Origin: an uncultured Clostridia bacterium
GTDB lineage: Bacteria > Bacillota > Clostridia > Oscillospirales > CAG-272
Reading direction: 5' to 3'
NCBI GenBank assembly: GCA_937894775.1
Contig: CALAXC010000386.1
Span: 1 to 5,074 of the forward strand
Length of the DNA: 5,074 nucleotides
Of this stretch, positions 1 to 4,987 are shown piece by piece; within the stretch, counting starts at the first letter, position 1, and each line of letters opens with the position of its first letter. Position numbers and translations under genes: made by a program. Under the pieces are notes generated by a model. The model did no database searches. It saw nothing but the letters and a program-made list of their open reading frames with translations, and had not been told where the DNA came from.

Positions 1-31
1 CCAATTTCTTTGTAACTTACCATAATTGTAA

Positions 32-109
32 ATAATTTATAGTTTAAAATGTATACCAATAGATATTTTGATCCCTGTTTTCAGTAAGCATAAGAGAGGT
101 GTCATGTGA
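32..109 (+). other. Possible 3' tail of an upstream gene, broken at its 5' side
   Basis: This frame is open for 25 codons after an in-frame TAA at 29-31 and ends in TGA at 107-109. The TGA overlaps the GTG start of the glycosyltransferase in a 4-nt GTGA junction, a classic arrangement for translationally coupled operon genes. The predicted tail is hydrophobic, then basic (IPIDILIPVFSKHKRGVM), which could be the end of a membrane or polysaccharide-synthesis protein, but I do not recognise it. No start codon lies in this frame in the window, so if it is real its 5' part is missing, possibly through another junction near position 32. The 4-nt overlap is visible; that it belongs to a real gene is inference and could be chance in AT-rich DNA. 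Confidence 0.22.
94..99 (+). promoter_or_regulatory. Ribosome binding site fixing the GTG start at 106
   Basis: GAGAGG lies 6 nt before GTG 106, ideal spacing. An ATG at 104-106 is followed at once by TGA and cannot be the start, so the GTG is chosen. The protein then begins MKIGFVIND, as expected for the first beta strand of a GT-B glycosyltransferase. Confidence 0.6.
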
Positions 110-273
110 AAATTGGATTTGTAATAAATGATATTAATTTACTGGGAGGCGTCGAAAGAGTTGTTGCCATTTTAAGTAAAATTTTTGTGGAAAAAGCCGG
201 CCATGAGGTGACTGTTTTCAGTTGCTTTTCTCAACAAATTAATATGAATAAATATTTTGAAACAGAGGATTTT
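106..273 (+). pseudogene. GT4-type glycosyltransferase, N-terminal fragment only
   Basis: About 50-56 residues match the start of a GT-B fold, family 4 glycosyltransferase: first strand MKIGFVIND, the glycine-rich turn and helix LLGGVERVV at residues 12-20, then a second strand HEVTVFSCFS around 33-42. This is the acceptor-side N-terminal domain. The donor-sugar domain with the usual E-x7-E motif, and some 300 residues of a normal enzyme of roughly 350-400, are absent. The open frame runs on to 366, but residues from about 57 onward look like a different protein (next entry), so the end given here is approximate; the join lies somewhere in 256-290. Such enzymes build capsule, exopolysaccharide or teichoic-acid-like glycans. 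GC in 1-240 is about 31%, clearly lower than the operon to the right. As it stands the product cannot be active. Confidence 0.68.
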
Positions 274-366
274 GAAATTCCTGCCGGTAAATCTGAAAAC
301 GGTATGATGACGCTGTATCCCCATATACATGAAACTGATGGATTTTTTATTGTTTCGTATTTATGA
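274..366 (+). pseudogene. rsmB: C-terminal fragment resembling RsmB/Sun 16S rRNA m5C methyltransferase
   Basis: The last ~28 residues of the open frame contain NGMMTLYPHIHETDGFFI, which matches the characteristic end of the RsmB/Sun family (G-M-L-T-L-x-P-H-x-H-x-T-D-G-F-F-I/A), the protein that makes m5C967 in 16S rRNA. In that family this motif closes the Rossmann-fold methyltransferase domain a few residues before the stop. Here the stop TGA is at 364-366, and the final VSYL may already derive from the next fragment. The catalytic Cys motifs and SAM-binding region, about 400 residues upstream in a normal RsmB, are absent; glycosyltransferase sequence precedes it in the same frame. It is a short 3' scrap rather than a gene. 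The assignment rests on one motif recognised from memory, so it is probable rather than certain. Confidence 0.55.
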
Positions 367-569
367 GGATATGCAACCACATCACCTGCATCAGGGTTTC
401 CGAAAAAGTAAGCCATTCTGTTTATCAGAACATGGCTTCCATCTTTAACTGCAGGATCCATCGAATCCCCCTGGACTTTCATTATATCAAGCATACACGC
501 GGCAGCACCAGCAGTAATTATTCCAGCCGCAACTGCAATTGTACTTAAAATCACTTTCCTTCCAGTCAT
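351..569 (-). pseudogene. Signal peptidase I (S26 family), N-terminal fragment
   Basis: From ATG 567-569 on the minus strand the product has a short basic start (MTGRK), one membrane helix at about residues 6-28, and then the S26 serine box QGDSMDPAVKDG with the presumed nucleophile Ser36. Next come VLINRMAYFFGNPDAGDVVAYPHK, matching SPase box B/C and the GDVV strand. Type I signal peptidases use this Ser with a Lys about 40-80 residues later (box D) to cut signal peptides outside the membrane. Here recognisable sequence stops near residue 70; the frame stays open to 231, but that part is antisense to the RsmB-like fragment. The Lys box and the RVIG/PGD region are missing, so the fragment cannot be active. 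Neither neighbour is a normal partner. The left boundary is approximate (345-372). Confidence 0.72.
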
Positions 570-581
570 AACTATACATTA

Positions 582-586
582 TCCTT
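582..586 (-). promoter_or_regulatory. Ribosome binding site of the signal peptidase fragment
   Basis: AAGGA on the minus strand lies 12 nt before ATG 569, somewhat far but acceptable. A nearer ATG (576-578) is in a frame that gives no recognisable protein, so 569 is kept as the start. Confidence 0.45.
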
Positions 587-612
587 TTTGATTTTTCAAT
601 GCCTTTTTTTGA

Positions 613-628
613 TGTGAAATTAATCACA
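613..628 (-). promoter_or_regulatory. CRP/FNR-family-like palindrome in the signal peptidase leader
   Basis: The sequence TGTGAAATTAATCACA is an exact TGTGA-N6-TCACA inverted repeat, the half-site arrangement bound by Crp and by Firmicutes relatives such as ArcR. It is centred at 620.5, about 43 nt downstream of the start point predicted from the promoter at 670-698 and 44 nt upstream of the ATG. A protein bound here would most likely act as a roadblock or repressor. The match is visible; regulator identity and function are inference, and a 10-base match can occur by chance. Confidence 0.4.
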
Positions 629-669
629 ATTGTTTCAGTAATTGATTCATAATGAATTCTAGCAACTAC

Positions 670-698
670 ATTATAGTCAAAAAACCTATCCATGTCAA
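670..698 (-). promoter_or_regulatory. Exact-consensus sigma-A promoter driving the signal peptidase fragment
   Basis: On the minus strand TTGACA (698-693) is followed by exactly 17 bp and TATAAT (675-670). Both hexamers and the spacer are perfect consensus. Transcription would start near 663 and run through a leader of about 94 nt to ATG 569. Perfect promoters are uncommon in bacterial chromosomes, so this should be strong unless restrained, for example by the palindrome at 613-628. It lies just past the murQ break (about 727) and reads away from it, so it belongs with the signal peptidase piece. The open frame running from murQ through this region is therefore read-through of a non-coding leader. 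Confidence 0.85.
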
Positions 699-726
699 CA
701 GGCCTTGCCTTGGGGAATTGAAACTC

Positions 727-1128
727 AACGTCCGTGGATTTGACCTTTATTTTTGCAAGAGGAGTATATCCCTCAAGAATACCGTTTTCATAGCTATCCT
801 CTCCGCCCTCGCTCGCTTTAACAAGGCAATCGTATCCGCCCGCTATTATTCCGCTTACAAGCTCGGGCGATACTCCGAATGTCGGGGGACACTCAGATGC
901 ATCAAGAACACCGAGTCTGCCCGACGTTCCCGCGCCTATATAAAAGAGTCTTCCCCCGCCGTTCATCGAAAGAACGATAGCATCGACCGCTTCAGCAATA
1001 CTTTCCGCCGCATCCTCTACCGCCTTTACCGCAACGTAGTTTTCCTCGCTCATAAGCTTAACCATATCGAGCGTGGACATTTTATCTATGTGAGTGCTTT
1101 TAGGATTTCTTTCTTCTGTTTTTAACAT
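727..1128 (-). pseudogene. murQ: MurQ, N-acetylmuramic acid 6-phosphate etherase, N-terminal 134 residues only
   Basis: MurQ removes the D-lactyl ether from cytoplasmic MurNAc-6-phosphate to give GlcNAc-6-phosphate, a step in peptidoglycan recycling. Start ATG 1126-1128 gives MLKTEERNP, the usual MurQ opening, 10 nt after the lysozyme stop; its ribosome binding site (TGGA) is weak. The SIS-domain phosphosugar loop GAGTSGRLGVLDASECPPTFG is at about residues 65-85, and EGGEDS at 107-112. Glu79 and Glu110 fit the two catalytic glutamates (83 and 114 in E. coli) with the same 31-residue spacing. Identity ends at STDV (131-134), where VVGIAASGRTPY would be expected. The frame stays open to 487, but through promoter and signal peptidase DNA in the wrong frame. 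Of about 300 residues, over half are missing, including the rest of the SIS domain and the C-terminal helices, so function is lost unless the break is an artefact. Confidence 0.9.
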
Positions 1129-1138
1129 TTTTCCAAAA

Positions 1139-2581
1139 TCAATCGTCTTTTCTCTTTTTGCCGATAACAAGAGCCGCTCCGCTAAGAGATGCAAAAGCTA
1201 TAACAGCAGCTCCTGCTCCAACCGAAGATTTACATCCCGAATCTTTATTTATCAAGGTTTCGCTTTCAGAACCGCCATCAATGCTTTCCAAAGCACCGTT
1301 AACAGTAACGTTCACCGTAATAAGCTCACAAGTCTTACTCGAAAACTTAACGGCATAAGTAAGTGTATGCTCGCCCGGTGTAAGTCCCGTAGTATCCGCC
1401 TCTATCTCAAAGGACTTAGCCTTATCTCCTGCTTTTTTCTTTACAGTTGAAGAAGCGGCGCTTCCCTTAATGCCCCAGACAGCGCCTTCCTCATTTCCGT
1501 CAAAATAATAACCGAACTCCTTGATAGCAGTCGAAAATCCTGCCCAACCCTTTATACCGAGCTTCTGCCCTGCATTGAGTGTGAAAGCCTCTGCCTCTTT
1601 AACAGCGGCTCCGTCGACAGTGTATTTGCTTATCTCACTTCCGATATGCTCTTTTACCTTCTTGATATCGCTGCTTATTGCATACTTATTGCGAACCACC
1701 TCTGCCGTAGTTTCGGTAGGCTTTTCGGTAGCGCTCGAACCGCCGGAGGAACTGCTGCTGTATCCGTTAAATCCGTACTGCTTAACGATAGAAGGATAAT
1801 CCTTGTAGCAAACGTTATGATCAAGGCTTCCGCTCCAGCCGCTTATAGTTTTACTCGATGTATACTGATACATACCGTATTTATTTTTATAATTTGAGGT
1901 TTTTGAGTTTTCGGGTAACATATTGTTAAAATAGTTTGCCATCCAGAACTCATATTTCTTACCGATATTATTGTCAAGAGCAGACGCCATCCATCCGCTA
2001 TATCCGGGATCAAACCAGCCCGCATAACCGTAAAGACCTACAAGATAGCCTGCGTCACGCATAGTATCCATAAACGCATAGCAGATTTCGGTAGCCTTAG
2101 ATGAGCTTGAACCAAGAGCACTCTTTACAGAAGAGCTTTCAAAGTCAAGATATACGGGGTACTCAAAGGTCTTACCCTTTATGTATTCAAGGAAGCATTT
2201 TGCCTCTTCCTTTGCTTCATTTACATTCTTAGCCTGAGAATAGTAATAAGTACCTACATCAAGACCTACCTTACGTGCCTGAGCGTAAAAGTCCTCAAAA
2301 TTGTAGTCCTTACGGTTAGAGCCTGCGTTGAGCTTAACGCCCGCGCGGATAATAACGTAATCAAAGCCTGCATCCTTTATCTTTTGAAGATTGATACCGT
2401 TCTGATGCTCGGAAATATCAAGACCTTCGGTAACGACCTTTCCCGTTCCCGCCATAGTCTGATTGTAGCCTCTGTCATATCCCGTTTCGGCAGACGCATC
2501 AAAGCTTGCTCCAACAGAGAAAACCGACGTCAACATAAGCACGGTAAGTGCAAGACACATAATTCTCTTAATTTTACTCAT
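1139..2581 (-). CDS. Secreted GH25 lysozyme (N-acetylmuramidase) with C-terminal membrane tail
   Basis: This 480-residue enzyme should cut the beta-1,4 MurNAc-GlcNAc bond outside the membrane. Start ATG 2579-2581 is set by AAGGAG 10 nt upstream and by the signal peptide it exposes: MSKIKRI, hydrophobic core 8-24, likely cleavage after ASA (residue 31). The GH25 barrel spans about 50-270, with GLDISEHQ (Asp55), YLDFE (Asp146 and Glu148, the catalytic DxE pair), the aromatic strand YGYAGWF and closing LDHN (Asp254). A Ser/Gly and Thr/Pro linker (275-293) leads to a beta-rich domain, about 296-430, carrying GWAGFSTAIKEFGYYFDG, a motif type I have seen in clostridial surface proteins. The end has a GC pair (449-450), a hydrophobic stretch (454-473) and KKRKDD, like a C-terminal sorting or anchor signal without LPxTG. 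The start overlaps the DUF368 gene by 8 nt, implying translational coupling. A longer frame to 2680 exists but puts 33 polar residues before the signal peptide. Confidence 0.93.
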   Translation of the reverse strand: MSKIKRIMCLALTVLMLTSVFSVGASFDASAETGYDRGYNQTMAGTGKVVTEGLDISEHQNGINLQKIKDAGFDYVIIRAGVKLNAGSNRKDYNFEDFYAQARKVGLDVGTYYYSQAKNVNEAKEEAKCFLEYIKGKTFEYPVYLDFESSSVKSALGSSSSKATEICYAFMDTMRDAGYLVGLYGYAGWFDPGYSGWMASALDNNIGKKYEFWMANYFNNMLPENSKTSNYKNKYGMYQYTSSKTISGWSGSLDHNVCYKDYPSIVKQYGFNGYSSSSSGGSSATEKPTETTAEVVRNKYAISSDIKKVKEHIGSEISKYTVDGAAVKEAEAFTLNAGQKLGIKGWAGFSTAIKEFGYYFDGNEEGAVWGIKGSAASSTVKKKAGDKAKSFEIEADTTGLTPGEHTLTYAVKFSSKTCELITVNVTVNGALESIDGGSESETLINKDSGCKSSVGAGAAVIAFASLSGAALVIGKKRKDD

Positions 2582-3590
2582 TTTCTTTACTCTCCTTATC
2601 TGTTTCGATTTGGTTTTCATTATTTTGTTCTGTTTTACTGTGCTTAAGCTCGTAACGTGTAACAAGCCAGGAAAGAACAAATCCTATGACAAGTAAAACT
2701 ATTCCCACGGCAAATTCGCCGCCCTTAAATCCTATATGTCCCCAGTCGTAATAGACCTGAGCTATATCAGGATTGATAAACATAGAAACTATAGACCCGA
2801 AGGAAAGACCTATAACGAAGAAGAAGGTCGTTCCCCTGTGCTTTTCTATAAGCCTTGAAAATATCTTCGATATTATCACAAGTCCTGCCGCAAATCCGCC
2901 CACCATACAGAGCATAAGCAATATAAACATCGGATTTTCAAGTATATAATCAAGATGGACACTGTCCATTATCGGTTTGAACTGTCCGAATGCCATCAAT
3001 ATCGCCGTTGCCGAAAGTCCCGGAATAAGCTGCGTTGCCGCAACCAAAGCACCAAGCGGAATATAAGCTATAAATAAATACGGCGGAAATTCGGTAAAGG
3101 CTTGCGATATACCCTCACTCACGTCAGCCATAAGCTTTGGCGGATCGAGATATACCGAAAGAGCGCCTATCGCTATCGGTATTGCTAAACCGAATATCAT
3201 AAGAACAACTCTTTTTACATTCGCCTTTTCTCCCCGAAGCTCGTTAATAAGCGCGGGCGATGCTCCTATCATAAGCCCCACGAAAAGGCATATTACGATG
3301 AACATATATTTTTCAAGCAAGAGCTGGACCAATAAAAACCCTGCCGCAAATCCCGCGACAACGCCTATACCTATCGGTACGAGAAATTTAAAGCAGCGCT
3401 TGAAATCACCGAATATATTACCTATCGAATATAGCAAAGCCGCATAGAGTCCAAACATTATAGCGACCGTCGAACCGCTGATACCCGGAACTATGACCGC
3501 AAGCCCTATAAAAACTCCGAGTATCAAAGCCTTTATAAAGCCTTTGGTATCATATTTTGGGAAGACAAAGCTTCCTTTTTCTTTTTTCAT
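2574..3590 (-). CDS. popT: DUF368 membrane protein, PopT-type undecaprenyl-phosphate translocase
   Basis: DUF368 proteins, named PopT in Vibrio cholerae and Staphylococcus aureus, are reported to return undecaprenyl phosphate across the membrane so the lipid carrier can be reused for wall glycans. At 338 residues this has the usual family size. About ten hydrophobic segments can be seen (roughly 18-36, 42-60, 71-92, 96-114, 127-147, 172-203, 220-242, 254-272, 292-312). The duplicated signature is present: PGISGSTVAIMFGLY at 35-49 and PGLSATAILMAFGQF at 190-204, one per inverted repeat half. A charged tail (about 314-338) ends the protein. The start at 3588-3590 is forced by an in-frame TAA just before it. 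Its AGGAG (3604-3608) overlaps the hydrolase stop codon and sits 13 nt away, longer than usual, so initiation may be modest. The gene is followed directly by the lysozyme. The symbol is by family, not by proven orthology. Confidence 0.88.
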   Translation of the reverse strand: MKKEKGSFVFPKYDTKGFIKALILGVFIGLAVIVPGISGSTVAIMFGLYAALLYSIGNIFGDFKRCFKFLVPIGIGVVAGFAAGFLLVQLLLEKYMFIVICLFVGLMIGASPALINELRGEKANVKRVVLMIFGLAIPIAIGALSVYLDPPKLMADVSEGISQAFTEFPPYLFIAYIPLGALVAATQLIPGLSATAILMAFGQFKPIMDSVHLDYILENPMFILLMLCMVGGFAAGLVIISKIFSRLIEKHRGTTFFFVIGLSFGSIVSMFINPDIAQVYYDWGHIGFKGGEFAVGIVLLVIGFVLSWLVTRYELKHSKTEQNNENQIETDKESKENE

Positions 3591-3606
3591 TTACAAATAA
3601 AATCTC

Positions 3607-4740
3607 CTATTTCTTCTTTTCCTGCCGTTTTTTACCCATTATAATAGACGCAATTTTACGGAACTGAGCCTTTGAGGTATCGTCAAGCGTACCCCATACC
3701 TTAAAGAGCTTAAGCTTTTCTGCGCTAAGCTCGGTAAGAGTTTTAGCTCCTGTATTTGTCGAAAGCGCATCAAAGAGCGAATCAACGAAATTTTCACGTT
3801 CTTCTTTAGTCATTCCCGCAAGAAAGCTTTTCATTTTTTTATCAAGAACCTTACTGTTCTCACTTATCGAATCGAGATATATAAATTTTCCGCCCATTAC
3901 CTCCCAAGAAAATCCGTTATGCTGCAAAAGTCCTGAATTACGGCTCTTTATAACAGTATAGCCCTCTTCGTGCTCAAGCAACATTCCAACCACCGAGGAT
4001 TGGGGAAGAAAGGTCGATATTCTCTCTTTCATATCTTTGTAATCTTTACCGCCGATAAACGCCGCATCAAATCCAGGCGCATCGTTGCTGTAAATTCTTT
4101 CTATCCGTTCTCTTGTTTTAAGAGAAGCCTTAACGCCGGCATAAACAGCAAGATTTCCGCCCTTGCTGTGACCGCCGAGATATATTCTTCCCTGTGTTTT
4201 GGAAGCAACATAATCAAGAAAAGCAACAGCTTCTTTTTGCGCGGGTACGGGATAGATAAAGCTCATATTAAAATTTTCTTTCCAGCCGACCAGAGTATCG
4301 TCAGTTCCTCTGAAGGCAACGAATGTGTCACCGTTTTCAAAGGAAAAGGCTATAGCCGAAAATTGCATTTCGGTCTGATCGCATATTTTATTTACAAAGC
4401 AGATCGGACGCAAAAGACCGAACCGCTTGGTTTTTGATGCTTTTACGAGGAGCTTTACTATCTCCTTTGAAAGCATAAGTCCAAGCTCGGGAACGTCTCC
4501 ACCGCTATGTGCGGAAAGGTATCTTTTAGTTATAGTCAAAAGTGCGGGCGGACGTCTTATCCCGTGTATTTCCGAAGAAACGACCTCGGAATAATCGACG
4601 TAGCTCAATATAGAAAATATAAGTCCGTCAACCTCACAAACGCCTACTTGATCAAAGGAAAGATCACCTCTCCAATTAAGATAATCAAAGACGTTGCAAA
4701 ATTTAGAATTTACCGTCTGTTTTGTCTGCTTATCGGGCAT
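3607..4740 (-). CDS. Mbeg1-like (DUF2974) alpha/beta hydrolase, probable lipase or esterase
   Basis: The 377-residue protein opens with VFDYLNWRGDLSFDQVGVCEVDGLIFSILSYVDY, the typical start of DUF2974/Mbeg1-like proteins, which are related to class 3 lipases. VAFRGTDD at 141-148 matches the lipase strand before the lid (FRGT-D). GHSKGG at 190-195 is the nucleophile elbow with Ser192. SNDAPGFD (218-225) probably supplies the acid (Asp220), and QHNGFSWEV (273-281) the His (His274), giving a full triad. There is no signal peptide or membrane helix, so it should be cytosolic. A helical Lys-rich tail follows (about 298-377, ending KKRQEKKK). The substrate is unknown; a lipid or acyl ester is the family expectation. 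Start ATG 4738-4740 has an excellent AAGGAG at 6 nt, and DUF368 begins 16 nt after its stop. Link to the cell-wall genes is by operon position only. Confidence 0.88.
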   Translation of the reverse strand: MPDKQTKQTVNSKFCNVFDYLNWRGDLSFDQVGVCEVDGLIFSILSYVDYSEVVSSEIHGIRRPPALLTITKRYLSAHSGGDVPELGLMLSKEIVKLLVKASKTKRFGLLRPICFVNKICDQTEMQFSAIAFSFENGDTFVAFRGTDDTLVGWKENFNMSFIYPVPAQKEAVAFLDYVASKTQGRIYLGGHSKGGNLAVYAGVKASLKTRERIERIYSNDAPGFDAAFIGGKDYKDMKERISTFLPQSSVVGMLLEHEEGYTVIKSRNSGLLQHNGFSWEVMGGKFIYLDSISENSKVLDKKMKSFLAGMTKEERENFVDSLFDALSTNTGAKTLTELSAEKLKLFKVWGTLDDTSKAQFRKIASIIMGKKRQEKKK

Positions 4741-4763
4741 AAAGATCTCCTTGCATCAGCTTG

Positions 4764-4952
4764 TCATATCTGCTTGTGTACACTTTTATATTCATCGTAA
4801 AATCTGTAATACGGGCAGGAATTTGTATTTCTGCCCAAAAAATCCGCCATTTCGTCTTCATCAAGCGAAACACTGCAAACGTAGGCGTCAAGATATTCAT
4901 CGTAATCGTAAAATTCACAGCTTTCGCAGTTCTTCGGATTTTTGTTGCTCAT
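4764..4952 (-). CDS. Small four-cysteine protein, DUF6472-like, first gene of the operon
   Basis: This 62-residue acidic protein starts at ATG 4950-4952 with GAGG 5 nt upstream and ends at TGA 4764-4766, 23 nt before the hydrolase. Four cysteines stand at 9, 12, 26 and 46, in CESC, YVC and SCPYYR contexts. The run YDYDEYLDAYVC, then LDEDEMADFL, then NSCPYYRFYDEYKSVHKQ matches my memory of DUF6472, a short family widespread in clostridia. The spaced cysteines suggest a zinc or iron-sulfur site, but this is inference; no function is known to me. No signal peptide or membrane segment is visible, so it is expected in the cytosol. Overlapping frames on both strands are shadows: this frame has the ribosome binding site, the Cys pattern and the family match. 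Confidence 0.82.
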   Translation of the reverse strand: MSNKNPKNCESCEFYDYDEYLDAYVCSVSLDEDEMADFLGRNTNSCPYYRFYDEYKSVHKQI

Positions 4953-4987
4953 AGAAACCTCGTATGTGATTAGTTAGTTTGTGTTAA
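4953..4987 (-). promoter_or_regulatory. Leader of the five-gene operon with ribosome binding site
   Basis: GAGG at 4961-4958 (minus strand) serves the DUF6472 start. I searched this leader and the repeat beyond it for a sigma-A promoter on the minus strand. TTGTGC near 5004-4999 is a possible -35, but no convincing -10 lies 16-18 bp downstream. The promoter may therefore be weak, use another sigma factor, or lie outside the window. Confidence 0.35.

Noticed and set aside
231..350. Extension of the signal peptidase frame to residue 112
   Set aside because: From about residue 70 the minus-strand reading is antisense to the RsmB-like tail and the late glycosyltransferase piece; no Lys box or PGD motif appears, so I do not count it as signal peptidase.
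449..459. Adjacent PstI and BamHI sites (CTGCAGGATCC) suggesting a cloning polylinker
   Set aside because: They fall inside the coherent signal peptidase serine box DSMDPAVKDG, readable on both sides, so they are natural coding sequence.
571..599. Second promoter-like pair TTGAAA-17-TATAGT on the minus strand
   Set aside because: Its -10 touches the signal peptidase start codon, so the transcript would begin inside the gene. It is likely chance in AT-rich leader DNA.
487..726. Open frame continuing murQ for about 80 codons
   Set aside because: It translates a consensus promoter, a leader and the signal peptidase gene in the wrong frame, ending in a Cys/Trp-rich string. There is no MurQ likeness.
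600..735. Invertible (phase-variable) promoter
   Set aside because: I looked for inverted repeats bracketing the promoter and for a recombinase. Only short chance repeats were seen and no recombinase is in the window, so inversion is not supported.
652..1125. 157-codon open frame on the plus strand opposite murQ
   Set aside because: It is antisense to clear MurQ sequence, and the product is a basic, Arg/Ser-rich string with no family likeness. It is a shadow frame.
2582..2680. Upstream start for the lysozyme, adding 33 residues
   Set aside because: The extra residues are polar, lie inside DUF368 codons and would bury the signal peptide; AAGGAG at 2597-2592 supports 2581 instead.
3970..4437. 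155-codon plus-strand open frame opposite the hydrolase
   Set aside because: It is antisense to the nucleophile-elbow region of a well-supported hydrolase, with no recognisable family or ribosome binding site.
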